Below are positions 7,639 to 16,960 of a DNA stretch of 64,000 bases, in pieces (positions within the stretch are counted from its first letter, which is position 1; each line of letters starts with the position of its first letter). Source of the DNA: Gammaproteobacteria bacterium (lineage in GTDB: Bacteria; Pseudomonadota; Gammaproteobacteria; Pseudomonadales; Azotimanducaceae); the NCBI GenBank assembly GCA_002689445.1, contig NZGC01000081.1:20819-84818 (forward strand), given 5' to 3'. The notes below the pieces were generated by a model. The model did no database searches. It worked only from the letters and a program-made list of their open reading frames with translations, and was not told where the DNA came from. The translations under genes and the position numbers were made by a program.

Positions 7639-8415
7639 ATGCAAACTTCCTCAACCATGAGCCCCTCGACCTCCTCTGAACAGCGAATCACCCTTTACGG
7701 CCGTAACACCACACTCGAGGTATTAACCAACCCTTCGCTCGAAATTTACCGGGTCCACTTGGCATCAACCAATCGATCCAGCCCGATCATCCAAGACATT
7801 CAAGCCCTGTGCCAGCAACGTTCGATTCCTATCAAAAGTCATAGCAAGCAGGCCCTCTCTCGGATTTCAAAAAACGGTCGCCAAGATCAGGGCGTCGCCA
7901 TCGATATTGCTGCACCGCAACATCAAGCCCTCGGTGACCACCTCGATGCTCTGACCGAGACCGAGGTTGAACTCATCGTGATGGATAACGTCACTAACCC
8001 TCAGAATCTTGGCATGATCATCCGCAGTATTGCTGCATCTCCGCTCCACGGACTCGTTCTCCCGAGGAAAGGCTGTGCTCGCTTAGACCCGCTTGTTTAT
8101 AAAGCCAGCGCAGGCTGCCTGTTAAAAGCCAGAATCCTGCACTGTGATACCACCGACGAAGCGGTCAGAACCCTAAAAACCGCGGGTTTCACGCTTTACG
8201 GTTTGGATGGCAACAGCCCTAAAACTTTTGCCGAGACTGAGCATTCGACCAGGCGAGCCTTTCTTCTGGGTAATGAAAGCGAAGGCTTGTCTGAGATCGC
8301 TCGCAAGGCAGCCGATCATTTGATTGGTATACCCATGAACAATGAGGTGGAATCACTCAATGTTGCTGTAACCGCGGGAATTATTGCCTTTCGACACGTC
8401 TTCAAGCCTGCCTAA
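7639..8415 (+). CDS. TrmH/SpoU-family RNA 2'-O-methyltransferase
   Basis: A 258-residue SPOUT-class methyltransferase that transfers a methyl group from S-adenosylmethionine to a ribose 2'-OH in rRNA or tRNA. The N-terminal part (about residues 16-100) resembles the substrate-binding domain. The C-terminal trefoil-knot domain has all three motifs: NVTNPQNLGMIIRS, FLLGNESEGLS and IPMNNEVESLNVAV. It looks more like the RlmB-type group than tRNA-specific TrmH, but the target base cannot be assigned. An in-frame ATG at residue 7 is an alternative start. The 180 bases upstream hold no gene. Confidence 0.88.
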   Translation: MQTSSTMSPSTSSEQRITLYGRNTTLEVLTNPSLEIYRVHLASTNRSSPIIQDIQALCQQRSIPIKSHSKQALSRISKNGRQDQGVAIDIAAPQHQALGDHLDALTETEVELIVMDNVTNPQNLGMIIRSIAASPLHGLVLPRKGCARLDPLVYKASAGCLLKARILHCDTTDEAVRTLKTAGFTLYGLDGNSPKTFAETEHSTRRAFLLGNESEGLSEIARKAADHLIGIPMNNEVESLNVAVTAGIIAFRHVFKPA

Positions 8416-8496
8416 TGCCCGCTCATGCTAGAATGCCTCTGGTAACAACTTGGCTTTTCTTATAATGTACCGGCTTGATTCGGGTAGCCCCTCTTT

Positions 8497-10404
8497 ATGA
8501 TCAGATCCTCAGCACTTATCGTTCTTGGCGTGTTCACCTTGTTCCTCACCGCATGCGGGGAGGACCCTGGTTTTGACAAGTTCGCAGCCTCCCCAGCGGG
8601 CGGACTGCGGTTCCTCAATATGGTCAGCGATGCGCCCGCGCTAGTGCTGGAATTTGGCAACCAATCCATCGGCACGGTACCGTTCGGCGATGCCAGCGGC
8701 ATCAGCAATGTAATCCCAGACCTAGAGCGAACGCTCACCGTCAGTTACGTCGCGAATAACCAATTGCAAACGATCGCCACTGACACCCTTTCAGTTCCCC
8801 AGGATCAGCTCACCACAGTGATCTTAACCGGCACGGTATCCGATCTTAATCTCATCATCGCACCCGAAGACTTGACACCCCCTGAGGAAGCATCAACAGA
8901 GACCACCCTTACTATCGCCAACGCTACCAACCAACCAGACGCCATTACATTCGAGATTAGTGATGCTGCTTTAGAGGCCCCACTGATCAATAGCCTCTCT
9001 TTGGGACCCGGCGAGCTCAGCGAATCGGTAACGCTCGAGAGCACTGATCAACTCTCCATTACAGCAACGAATACGGCAGGAGAGGTTATCTGGCAGTCAA
9101 ACGACTTTTCAGTTTCCACCAGCATCCGCCCCATGGTTATCTTGTTTGACGCCTTTGGACCCAAAGCCAATAACGTCCAGGCAATCTATACTTCTTTCTC
9201 AAGCACCTTGACGTTTCCCAATGAAAATTTTCTAAGCAGCACGCGAGTTATCAATACGATTCCAGATCAGACAGCCATCGACCTATACCAACGTATTGCG
9301 ACGTCTAGCAGCCCAACCGTGGTCGGCATCGAAGCTCAACCGGAAGCAGAGACCAACACCTATCAAGTAGTGGTAGAACAATTAGCACAACCTGCTGCCT
9401 ATCGAACCCCAACCGCCTTGGCCTCAGCAACAACCTTGGTTGGATCTGGCACGCTAACCGTAACCAATGGATCAACGACGATAGATATTGTCATTGCGTC
9501 AGATGGCTCCACCGCCGAATCCATCGTGAGCACGATCAACGCCGCAGAAGGCCCACTCTTTGCCAGCCTCATCAACTTGACTGACGGAGAGGTCTTGATC
9601 GAAATCGCGACCCGCCCGTTCCAAGAGACCAGCGATTTGACAATTACCGTTGACGACGACGATGGAGACAGCACTGACGCTGTTGGCTTGTCTCAATTAG
9701 CCACAGTTCAACTCGATAACGTCATACCGAGTCAAGAATCCCGATTTAACGTCGACACGATCAGTTATGTTCGAGCTTCAAATTTAATCTCCGACGTTAT
9801 TCCCAACGTCAATTTGTATCTCCTCGCTGTTTCTGCGGAGAACACCTCAGAAACTTTGACCATTTCGCAACAAACCTTGGTCGCAGAGGATCTTTTGTTT
9901 GGCGAACTATCGCCCTATATCGACAACGAGACTGATAGCATCATCTTTACGGCAACTCCGGCTGATGATGAGACGGTTGCGCTATACACCCTTGCAACAA
10001 CGTTAGAAAATAATCGATATCAAAGGCTAACCATAACAGGCCTTGCAGCGGACATTAGCGGTATCCTTGCAACCGAAGAGCGCCGCCCCATTGCAACCGA
10101 GGCCCGCCTATCGATCTTACACGCGGCACCCTCAGCGCCTTTGGTCGACATCTATATCTTAGGCTCTGGACAAAATCTCGAGGATGCGAACCCTTCAGGC
10201 AATGACATCGTGCCACTGTCAACCGGACGATTTGGTCTCGTGCCTGATACCTACTCCATCAGCATTACTGATTCAGCCAGTAAAACCATCATCGCTGGCC
10301 CAGTCACTATCGAGGCAACGCCCAATACCTTCATCAACTTGGTCGCGCTTGACGCAGATGGAGGCGGGACGCCGATTCAAATGATCGAGATCGCAAACGA
10401 TTAA
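8497..10404 (+). CDS. DUF4397-type lipoprotein with an internal FliD-like insert
   Basis: A 635-residue predicted outer- or inner-membrane lipoprotein. The signal peptide ends in the lipobox LTAC (Cys20), followed by an acidic residue. The body is built of beta-rich modules with openings like GLRFLNMVSDAPALVLEF (residue ~38) and ARLSILHAAPSAPLVDIYI (residue ~537), the pattern of DUF4397 domains. Between them (residues ~305-401) lies a different segment with VGSGTLTVTNG, ESIVSTINAAEG and a TITVDDDDGDSTDAVGLSQL ending. This resembles the IN motif of the flagellar cap protein FliD. There are few Cys or catalytic-looking residues, suggesting a structural or binding role. A TATAAT at 8461 could be its -10 box. 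Function unknown. Confidence 0.8.
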   Translation: MIRSSALIVLGVFTLFLTACGEDPGFDKFAASPAGGLRFLNMVSDAPALVLEFGNQSIGTVPFGDASGISNVIPDLERTLTVSYVANNQLQTIATDTLSVPQDQLTTVILTGTVSDLNLIIAPEDLTPPEEASTETTLTIANATNQPDAITFEISDAALEAPLINSLSLGPGELSESVTLESTDQLSITATNTAGEVIWQSNDFSVSTSIRPMVILFDAFGPKANNVQAIYTSFSSTLTFPNENFLSSTRVINTIPDQTAIDLYQRIATSSSPTVVGIEAQPEAETNTYQVVVEQLAQPAAYRTPTALASATTLVGSGTLTVTNGSTTIDIVIASDGSTAESIVSTINAAEGPLFASLINLTDGEVLIEIATRPFQETSDLTITVDDDDGDSTDAVGLSQLATVQLDNVIPSQESRFNVDTISYVRASNLISDVIPNVNLYLLAVSAENTSETLTISQQTLVAEDLLFGELSPYIDNETDSIIFTATPADDETVALYTLATTLENNRYQRLTITGLAADISGILATEERRPIATEARLSILHAAPSAPLVDIYILGSGQNLEDANPSGNDIVPLSTGRFGLVPDTYSISITDSASKTIIAGPVTIEATPNTFINLVALDADGGGTPIQMIEIAND

Positions 10405-10413
10405 GCACACCGC

Positions 10414-10429
10414 GGCTTCATCAGAAGCC
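10414..10429. terminator. Small hairpin between convergent genes
   Basis: GGCTTC-ATCA-GAAGCC is a perfect six-base stem with a four-base loop, located just after the lipoprotein stop and before the convergent dehydrogenase stop. There is no T-run, so it would be at best a weak or Rho-assisted terminator. Confidence 0.35.
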
Positions 10430-10442
10430 CCGGCCCTCCAGC

Positions 10443-11381
10443 TTACCGCTCTGGGCTGAGGAGTATTTTAAAGTATTCTGGCTGCCTAGCCGCTGCTAAT
10501 GCCGCGTCGATCTCAGAGAACCCGTAGCATTGGGTAGAAAATGGCGTCAAGTGTCCAGCAGCCAACCAGGACAATGCGCGATCGATATCTCCGCACCGGG
10601 ATCCTCGAACTTGCAATTCTTTAACCATCACTGGACTGAGGTCTACCCCCGCTAAATCCACAAGCGTGCTCTTTAGCACCAAGGTTCCGCGAGGCCTTAG
10701 ACTGCTCAGCGCGGTCGTAAAGCCCTCAACTGAGCCCGAACAATCCACTACCCATGGGACGGTGGCGGGCGACAGCTGAGTCACCACCTGAATATCACGA
10801 TTCTGCAGATGCTTAACTCGAGCAGGCCGTCTTACCAGCACTTGAACTTGCCATCCAGCCGACGCAAGGACATGAGCAACCAATAAACCTAGCCGACCGG
10901 CACCTATCACGACGACCTTTTCAGGCGTTGATTCGGGCATGAGATCCAGCACTTGAAGTGCTGCTGCAACCGGTTCTGCCAGCACAGCCAATTCATCAAC
11001 CAAATCGTCGTTGACTCGATGTAAGTTCTGAGTCGGGACATTCACTCGCTCAGCAAAAACCCCGGGCGCTTGCTTGATGCCAAGCACATTACGGGCCTGA
11101 CAGTGCTTACTCATTCCTCCGAGGCAAAGATCGCATTGCCGACACCCGAAATTGATATCTGCAACAACGCGCTGCCCTTGCAATGGTCCACTCTCAGCGA
11201 CACCCACAAACTCGTGCCCAGGTATCCCTTCAAAATCGTAATAGCCATCGGCCAAGGCGAGATCAGTACCACAGATACCCGCGTAACGAACCGCGACAGT
11301 GGTCTCGTTTGAGGCTGGTGCGGGGCAAATTAAGCCTTCGTCGCTTGACCACTTTCCATTATGTATGGTTATTGCCCGCAT
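10443..11381 (-). CDS. Zinc-binding alcohol dehydrogenase family protein (MDR)
   Basis: A 312-residue medium-chain dehydrogenase/reductase. The catalytic-zinc motifs AGICGTD and GIPGHEFVG are present. The structural-zinc lobe has its four closely spaced Cys in CRQCDLCLGGMSKHCQ. The NAD(P) fold has VVVIGAGRLGLLVAHV. It is shorter than the typical 340-350 residues, mainly in the C-terminal half, but all key residues are kept. The family oxidises alcohols, polyols or similar substrates; this one cannot be assigned. It is divergent from the TauD-type dioxygenase across a 340-base gap. Confidence 0.88.
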   Translation of the reverse strand: MRAITIHNGKWSSDEGLICPAPASNETTVAVRYAGICGTDLALADGYYDFEGIPGHEFVGVAESGPLQGQRVVADINFGCRQCDLCLGGMSKHCQARNVLGIKQAPGVFAERVNVPTQNLHRVNDDLVDELAVLAEPVAAALQVLDLMPESTPEKVVVIGAGRLGLLVAHVLASAGWQVQVLVRRPARVKHLQNRDIQVVTQLSPATVPWVVDCSGSVEGFTTALSSLRPRGTLVLKSTLVDLAGVDLSPVMVKELQVRGSRCGDIDRALSWLAAGHLTPFSTQCYGFSEIDAALAAARQPEYFKILLSPER

Positions 11382-11666
11382 CCATCACCCCACATCAGTT
11401 CTATACTCGTTATCCTGGCCATGATGCTGATTCGACGCTGATCAGTCGGTTCAGCATTTGATCCCCATACCGCCGTTTGATCCTTTAACAGCAGCGGTTA
11501 ACCTCAACTCGTTTTACCGCCTCTACAGCAGTTTGCCATTGGCCAAGGCCATTGCTTAGCCCCAACGCGAGCGGACGCCTGAATCTAAGCCTTACTTTCG
11601 GCGACGATTCGCTGACATCCTAAAACCCCTAATCCTCGTCGTCATTGGCCTAGCGCGATCCACAAT
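11382..11666. other. Intergenic region upstream of two divergent genes
   Basis: A 340-base region between the divergent dehydrogenase and dioxygenase genes. I see no gene or RNA. A partial dyad GCCATTGGCCAAGGCCATTG lies at about 11534-11553, with no known binding protein. Confidence 0.4.
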
Positions 11667-11694
11667 TTGATTTTCTCATGGCTTCGATTATGCT
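11667..11694 (+). promoter_or_regulatory. Possible promoter of the TauD-type dioxygenase
   Basis: TTGATT (11667-11672) and TATGCT (11689-11694) are separated by 16 bases, and the start codon is 27 bases beyond. This is a reasonable sigma-70 match by eye only. Confidence 0.35.
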
Positions 11695-11721
11695 CGAGAT
11701 TTATCGAAGCGGACAAGACTC

Positions 11722-12609
11722 ATGGCACAACCCCTCCAAACTCCCGCGAAAGTTCGGCGTTTGTCTGCAGCCTTAGGTGCCGAAATTACCGGCTTAAACC
11801 TTGCCCAGGCAGATTCAAAACTTGTTGACCAAGTTAAAGGGCTCCTGCTTGAGCATCAAGTTTTATTTTTTCCTGACCAAAAATTAAGCCAAGCTGAACA
11901 CGTCGCGTTGGGTCATCATTTTGGTGATCTCGAAGACCACCCGAACCTAGGCAAAGACGATGATGCGCCTCCGTCGATTTTCAGACTGACCGCTAGCCAA
12001 GGCGGTATAGCCGATGAGTGGCACACTGACATTACCTTCCAAACGCAACCGGCCAAAATGTCGATCCTGAACATGATCCAGTGCCCCAGTATTGGAGGCG
12101 ATACCATGTGGAGCAACCTCTATTTAGCCTACGAGCAACTCTCATCGCCCCTGCAAATGCTTTGCCGACAGTTAACCGCTCTACATGATGCGCACCCGCA
12201 TAATCACCCAGAACAAACAGCCGTTCATCCTGTGGTGCGAGTTCACCCAGAAACCGGGCATCCTGTGCTCTACGTTAACGAACACTTCACTCGGCGGATT
12301 GTCGAACTGTCTGCCCCTGAGAGCGAAGTGCTACTGCGCTATTTGACCCAATTTGTCACCCAACCTCGTTTTACCGTCAGATACCAGTGGCAGCCGGGGA
12401 CGCTATGCATGTGGGACAACCGCTGCACCCAACATTTTGTCCTCAACGATTTTGTTGGGGAACGTATTATCGAGCGCGTCACCGTGATGGGCGATGAGGT
12501 CGATGCTTTCGAGCCAAGTCTTGAGCAACCCTATGCTCGACCCGGCCCACTCTCGGCTGCAAGCCGACACGACCGCCAGTTATTTTTTCATTTAAATCCA
12601 CGCGATTAA
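11722..12609 (+). CDS. TauD/TfdA-family alpha-ketoglutarate dioxygenase
   Basis: An Fe(II)- and 2-oxoglutarate-dependent dioxygenase of 295 residues, a normal length. The facial-triad HxD is seen in EWHTDITF (about residues 100-107). The distal His is in WDNRCTQHFVLNDF, followed by the 2-oxoglutarate-binding Arg in GERIIERVTVMG. The N-terminal RRLSAALGAEITGLNL is typical of the family. Such enzymes hydroxylate taurine, sulfonates, phenoxyacetates or carnitine precursors, and the substrate here is unknown. It stands alone upstream of the CaiB gene, with 113 bases between the genes. Confidence 0.9.
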   Translation: MAQPLQTPAKVRRLSAALGAEITGLNLAQADSKLVDQVKGLLLEHQVLFFPDQKLSQAEHVALGHHFGDLEDHPNLGKDDDAPPSIFRLTASQGGIADEWHTDITFQTQPAKMSILNMIQCPSIGGDTMWSNLYLAYEQLSSPLQMLCRQLTALHDAHPHNHPEQTAVHPVVRVHPETGHPVLYVNEHFTRRIVELSAPESEVLLRYLTQFVTQPRFTVRYQWQPGTLCMWDNRCTQHFVLNDFVGERIIERVTVMGDEVDAFEPSLEQPYARPGPLSAASRHDRQLFFHLNPRD

Positions 12610-12722
12610 GCACTTTTCTCAGTCCTTCAAGGCACCTGCGCCGCCAGCACCCAGTTAGCTTTCTAAATGCGGTTGACTCTCCTATTATGGGCCTTGATTC
12701 AATTGAGCAGGAGCAGAAACGC

Positions 12723-13922
12723 GTGACAGCCCCTTTAGATGATTTATTGGTAATCGAAATTGACAACTGGATGGCCTCACCCAGTGCTGGCGCTATCTTG
12801 GCCGATATGGGAGCACGCGTCATTAAGATTGAACCCCCCACGGGAGACCCCATGCGCGATATGGGCCGAGCGCCTAAAATCGACTCGCCCCTGAAGTCAC
12901 TTGATTTCCAGTTTGATGTCGACAATCGAGGTAAAGAATCCCTGGTCGTTGATCTCACCACACCTCAGGGCATCAAAACGGTACAAACTCTTTGCGCCTC
13001 CGCACACATCTTTATGTGTAATCTCTTACTGGAGCGGCAACAAAAATACTGCCTCGACCCAGAAACCTTGTTTGCCATCAATCCTACCCTAGTCCACGCC
13101 ACACTTACCGGTTACGGCACTACGGGACCCGATGCCTGGCGTCCGGGATATGATGTCACTGCTTTTTTTGGTCGGTCTGGACTTTACGACGCGATGCGAG
13201 AAGGTGACGACGGTATCGTCCCGCAGGCTCGCCCGGCTCAAGGCGACCACACCACCGGTTTAGCATTTGTTGCGGGCATTTTAGCTGCCCTCAGACAAGC
13301 GGAACGATCAAAGACAGGGCAAACCATCGAGACATCGCTCTATGAAACGGCGGTTTGGACCCAAGCGTCGGACTACGCGACAACGGTCATGGATTCGGCA
13401 CCCGTTCGACGCAGAGCTCGGCCTAACATGCTCACCCCTACGGCTAATCGCTACCCCTGTGGTGACGGAAAGTGGGTCGTCTTTAATATGCCCGGCGCAG
13501 GCCAATGGGCAGATTTCTGCAAAGCTTTGGGCTTAGATCATTGGCTTGAAGACGAAAAATATGCTTCACCCAAAGGCCGTTATGATCATATGCCCGAGCT
13601 AACCGCTGGCGTTGACGAAGCCCTCGCTACCCGTAGTCGAGATGAATGGGGCCGAATATTCGATGCCGCCGGATTAATTTGGGGCCCTGTACTCGGTCTC
13701 CACGAGGTTCCAGGCGATCCCCAAGCTCAAGCCATCAACCTATTTCCTACCATACAAGACGATGCCGCCCAGGAATATCAGACGGTAGGCATTCCAATGC
13801 GGTTTGGACAAACTGACGTGGGCCCCAGTAGACGGGCACCTCGACTCGGCGAGCATACCGAACAGATTCTGCAAGAGTTTGACTGCATGATCGGGTCATT
13901 GCCGGACTCCACTGGTGAATAA
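12723..13922 (+). CDS. CaiB/BaiF-family (family III) CoA-transferase
   Basis: A class III CoA-transferase that moves CoA between two organic acids through an aspartyl-CoA mixed anhydride. The start is taken as a GTG at 12723 because AGGAG lies nine bases upstream and the protein then begins MTAPLDDLLVIEID, as in relatives. An ATG at 12687 would add 12 residues. Seen are GAILADMGARVIKIEPP near the N-terminus, the DNRGKESLVVDL segment and TLTGYGTTGPDAWRPGYD, which holds the catalytic Asp. With this start the protein is 399 residues, normal for the family. The stop overlaps the following NUDIX gene by eight bases, so the two are probably co-translated. Substrates are unknown. Confidence 0.88.
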   Translation: MTAPLDDLLVIEIDNWMASPSAGAILADMGARVIKIEPPTGDPMRDMGRAPKIDSPLKSLDFQFDVDNRGKESLVVDLTTPQGIKTVQTLCASAHIFMCNLLLERQQKYCLDPETLFAINPTLVHATLTGYGTTGPDAWRPGYDVTAFFGRSGLYDAMREGDDGIVPQARPAQGDHTTGLAFVAGILAALRQAERSKTGQTIETSLYETAVWTQASDYATTVMDSAPVRRRARPNMLTPTANRYPCGDGKWVVFNMPGAGQWADFCKALGLDHWLEDEKYASPKGRYDHMPELTAGVDEALATRSRDEWGRIFDAAGLIWGPVLGLHEVPGDPQAQAINLFPTIQDDAAQEYQTVGIPMRFGQTDVGPSRRAPRLGEHTEQILQEFDCMIGSLPDSTGE

Positions 13923-14658
13923 GGCCGTCGAAGAGCAACCGATACGACCCGCAGCGACGGTAATCATCGTTCGGCCAGCATATCCGCAATACGAGATTCT
14001 GATGCTGCGCAGAACCCAGTCTGCTGTGTTCGCTGGCGGCATGTATGTGTTCCCCGGTGGAAAGATCGACGATGCCGATCAAGACCCCAGACTGCAACCT
14101 CACCTCAGTGAATTACTGCCTGAGCAAATTCATCAGCGAGCCGCCCTGGGCGACCAATGGCAAGCATGCTGGGTTGCGGGCATCCGAGAAACGTTCGAAG
14201 AAGCAGGCATTTTGCTCGCGTATCATGCCGAAGGTCAGATGGTCTCGACTGAGGCGGCAAAACTGTCAGCCGCCCGCGAACAATTGCATCAAGGTCAAAC
14301 TGATTTACTGACGTTTTGTATTGAGAACCAGCTCACCCTTGCCCTCGACCAAATTCATTTTTTCAATCGCTGGGTCACACCCCCAGGGCGCCCCCGGCGA
14401 TTTGACACACGGTTTTTCGTTACCCAAGCACCCACACATCAGGAGCATGGGCACGATGGTAGCGAAACCATCGACAGTGTTTGGATATCACCTCGGGAAG
14501 CCTTATCACTCAATCAGCAAGATCGTTTTGGCATGATGCGAGTCACCATCAAACAACTTGAAACTTTGAATGCCTATTCCAGCGTGGATGCATTAATGAA
14601 GATGATCAAGGCTCAAGTCACCTTCGAGCATCACAAACCGACCCTTGTTGGCCAATGA
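13915..14658 (+). CDS. NUDIX hydrolase
   Basis: A NUDIX-fold hydrolase of 247 residues starting with GTG inside the end of the CaiB gene. The NUDIX box is clear: GGKIDDADQD begins it, then an insertion, then AGIRETFEEAGILL with the REx2EE core. The insertion between the first glycine and the helix is characteristic of the long NUDT19/CoA-pyrophosphatase-like group, consistent with cleavage of acyl-CoA or CoA to phosphopantetheine and 3',5'-ADP. The neighbouring CoA-transferase and enoyl-CoA hydratase support a role in CoA-ester turnover (inference). Confidence 0.87.
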   Translation: MNKAVEEQPIRPAATVIIVRPAYPQYEILMLRRTQSAVFAGGMYVFPGGKIDDADQDPRLQPHLSELLPEQIHQRAALGDQWQACWVAGIRETFEEAGILLAYHAEGQMVSTEAAKLSAAREQLHQGQTDLLTFCIENQLTLALDQIHFFNRWVTPPGRPRRFDTRFFVTQAPTHQEHGHDGSETIDSVWISPREALSLNQQDRFGMMRVTIKQLETLNAYSSVDALMKMIKAQVTFEHHKPTLVGQ

Positions 14659-14698
14659 CAAACTCCACTTTAGCAGGCAGAGATAAGGAGCACCGTTG

Positions 14699-15499
14699 AT
14701 GCAGCAAACGCCTACCACGACTTATCGTGTTGAAAACCATGTTGCTTGGATCACCTTAAATCGTCCAAAGTCAATGAACGCTCTAGACCCTGAGCTGCGT
14801 TGGCAGCTGTCTGCTCATCTCGATGAAATCGAAAAGAGCGACGATATTTGGGTTGCTGTCATCACCGGAGCTGGAGAGCGAGCGTTTTGTGCCGGCGCCG
14901 ATCTTAAAGCGCGGGCATCACTCAAAAACGCTCCTCAAGCCATTCGCGACCAAGCTAAAGCCTACCAACTCGCCACCCACCATATCGCAGAGCGTTGGCA
15001 TTTCGCTAAGCCGCTCATTGCCATGGTCAACGGTTACGCTCTGGGCGGGGGGCTCGAAATTGCGTTAGCTTGCGACCTCATCATTGCTGCAGAGCATGCG
15101 ACCTTCGGACTTCCAGAACCGACACGGGGATTAATTGCCGGGAGCGGTGGAGTTCATCGACTGCCTCGACAAATCGGCTTGAAACCGGCGATGGGCTATT
15201 TGTTGACTGGGCGCCACATGTCGGCACAGCGGGCTTACGAGCTCGGCTTAGTCAACGAGGTCGTACCCATGGATCAATTAACCGCTACCGTTCAAGGCTA
15301 TGTCGACGACATTATTCGCTGCGCGCCACTTGCGGTGAGGGCAACCAAAGCCCTGGCGATGAAAGGCTTAGACCGGGCACTGCCGGAAGCCTTCTACCAT
15401 CGTTATCCTGAGGAATTGACTCGACAAAGCAGTGCTGATGCGGAGGAAGGACCTCGCGCTTTTGCAGAAAAACGGATCCCCAATTGGTCGGGTCGCTAA
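14699..15499 (+). CDS. Enoyl-CoA hydratase
   Basis: A complete crotonase of 266 residues. The ATG at 14699 was chosen because AAGGAG lies eight bases upstream; a TTG immediately before it is in the same frame. Seen are ITLNRPKSMNALDPEL at the N-terminus, the oxyanion loop FCAGADLKARAS (residue ~65), NGYALGGGLEIALACDL (residue ~105), the catalytic region FGLPEPTRGLIAGSGGVHRLP, and the C-terminus AFAEKRIPNWSGR. It probably adds water to a 2-enoyl-CoA in the cytoplasm. It follows the CaiB and NUDIX genes in the same direction, likely a small CoA-ester operon. Confidence 0.93.
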   Translation: MQQTPTTTYRVENHVAWITLNRPKSMNALDPELRWQLSAHLDEIEKSDDIWVAVITGAGERAFCAGADLKARASLKNAPQAIRDQAKAYQLATHHIAERWHFAKPLIAMVNGYALGGGLEIALACDLIIAAEHATFGLPEPTRGLIAGSGGVHRLPRQIGLKPAMGYLLTGRHMSAQRAYELGLVNEVVPMDQLTATVQGYVDDIIRCAPLAVRATKALAMKGLDRALPEAFYHRYPEELTRQSSADAEEGPRAFAEKRIPNWSGR

Positions 15500-15713
15500 A
15501 TTCACTTTGCCTAAACATCGGCACTAGCGATCGCCCGTAGATCAGCTAAACCTCGTGCCGCCTAATTGACCGGTGGCATGACTGAGTATCTCGCGGGATC
15601 AACGATTAGCGCGCCTGCCCCCTGCTTGGGTGCTTTTCAGAACAGGTCCTAGGTTAGGCTTTAGCCTTGACCTTGGAACGTCGACCCAGGGATTATGCTT
15701 CGGCGTCGAGCCT

Positions 15714-16205
15714 TTAAGAGTGACCCTGACTGCCGTCATCCCCGTGGCTATGACCATGCGCTAATTCCTCCGCCGTCGCCTCTCGAACCCGTTCGATAGT
15801 GAGATCAAACTGCAAGGTTTTGCCGGCGTAAGGGTGGTTGCTGTCAACATCAACATTAAACCGTCCTACCTTGATCACCCGCGCATCTCTGATGCCACTT
15901 CGCGTATTCACTCTTACCAAGGCGCCAATGCTCAGTCGTTTAGGAGGCTTTACCAAATGCTTGATCGGCACTCGATCAACGGCATCCTCGCGATACAGTC
16001 CGTAGGCTCGTTCAGGCGGCAAAGTGACCGATAACTTATCACCAGCACTTTTCCCTGATAACTCTGCCTCCAGGGCCGGCAGAATATTCCGATGCCCATG
16101 CAAGTAGACCATCGGATGATCTTTGTCGCCCGATTCTAGAACTTGACCGGATGATTCTGACACCGCGTAACCCATGACGACCACGCATCCTGATTCAATA
16201 TTCAA
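15714..16205 (-). CDS. slyD: SlyD-like FKBP-type peptidyl-prolyl isomerase
   Basis: A cytoplasmic peptidyl-prolyl cis-trans isomerase and chaperone of 163 residues. The start is a TTG at 16205 with a perfect AAGGAG seven bases upstream; no ATG fits. The FKBP core is interrupted by the IF (insert-in-flap) domain, as in SlyD. Marks include LHGHRNILPALEAELSGKSAG and LPPERAYGLYREDAV. The C-terminus is His-rich (HGHSHGDDGSQGHS), shorter than in E. coli SlyD but consistent with nickel or zinc binding. It could equally be a FkpB/SlyD hybrid group member. Confidence in the family is high and in the exact name moderate. Confidence 0.87.
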   Translation of the reverse strand: MNIESGCVVVMGYAVSESSGQVLESGDKDHPMVYLHGHRNILPALEAELSGKSAGDKLSVTLPPERAYGLYREDAVDRVPIKHLVKPPKRLSIGALVRVNTRSGIRDARVIKVGRFNVDVDSNHPYAGKTLQFDLTIERVREATAEELAHGHSHGDDGSQGHS

Positions 16206-16352
16206 TGCTTCACTCCTTGACAAGTATCAGCCCAACCAGAGGTTTGCGCACGACGTGCTGTAAGGCGGCTAAACGCTCAGGCCTTAGCTTACCTTAAGAC
16301 TGACAACGGCTATAGAAATTTGGCGCAGCGGTAAAATCTCTAGCTCGTTGCA

Positions 16353-16823
16353 TTAACGACGACGCTGTCGATGACAAAAAGTATCCAAAACATTGGCGAA
16401 GCGTTGCCGGTCTCGATTTGAGAAAACGGCTGGACCCCCACTTTGGATACCACTGGCCCGCATGGTTTCCATAAAATCTCGCATGGTCAAGCGACTCTTA
16501 ATATTTTCAGGCGTTAACACTTCGCCTCGCGGACTCACGACTTCAACCCCTTTCTCAATCAGTTCAGCTGCGAGCGGAATATCTTGGGTCACCGCCAAAT
16601 CGCCAGCAATTACCTCGGATAACAATCGATGATCCGCTACGTCATAGCCTTTGGGCACTAAAATGAAACGAACATGCCCTCCAGGAGGCACTCTCATACT
16701 GTGATTGGCAATGAGCGTTAACGGTATTCCAGTCCGCAGCGCCGCTTTGAACAAAGTCTCTTTAATCGGCACGGGACAGGCATCGGCGTCGACCCAGATA
16801 CTGTTCAATTGTTGTGTTGTCAT
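16353..16823 (-). CDS. YaiI/YqxD family (UPF0178, DUF188) protein
   Basis: A small PIN-like protein of 156 residues. The internal ATG at 16823 was chosen because a GGAG element lies upstream and relatives begin just before IWVDADACPVPIKETL, the family signature. Other conserved parts are LIANHSMRVP, VTQDIPLAAELIEKG and LTMRDFMETMRASG. Members are predicted metal-dependent nucleases but remain poorly characterised. It is an isolated minus-strand gene between slyD and tdk. Confidence 0.92.
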   Translation of the reverse strand: MTTQQLNSIWVDADACPVPIKETLFKAALRTGIPLTLIANHSMRVPPGGHVRFILVPKGYDVADHRLLSEVIAGDLAVTQDIPLAAELIEKGVEVVSPRGEVLTPENIKSRLTMRDFMETMRASGIQSGGPAVFSNRDRQRFANVLDTFCHRQRRR

Positions 16824-16960
16824 CCGTCGCTCCAACTTCAACCGTGTCCCGCCGAAAGGATTTTGCAAAGCCTATTGACCCGCTGATCATTCCCAACCCT
16901 CAACAGTTTGAACGGTTTGACAGCGGCCATACACCTAAGCTGCGCTATTGAGCTTACTGC

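Noticed and set aside
8797-9696. Minus-strand frames inside the DUF4397 lipoprotein gene
   Set aside because: Shadows of a well-supported plus-strand gene with signal peptide and lipobox.
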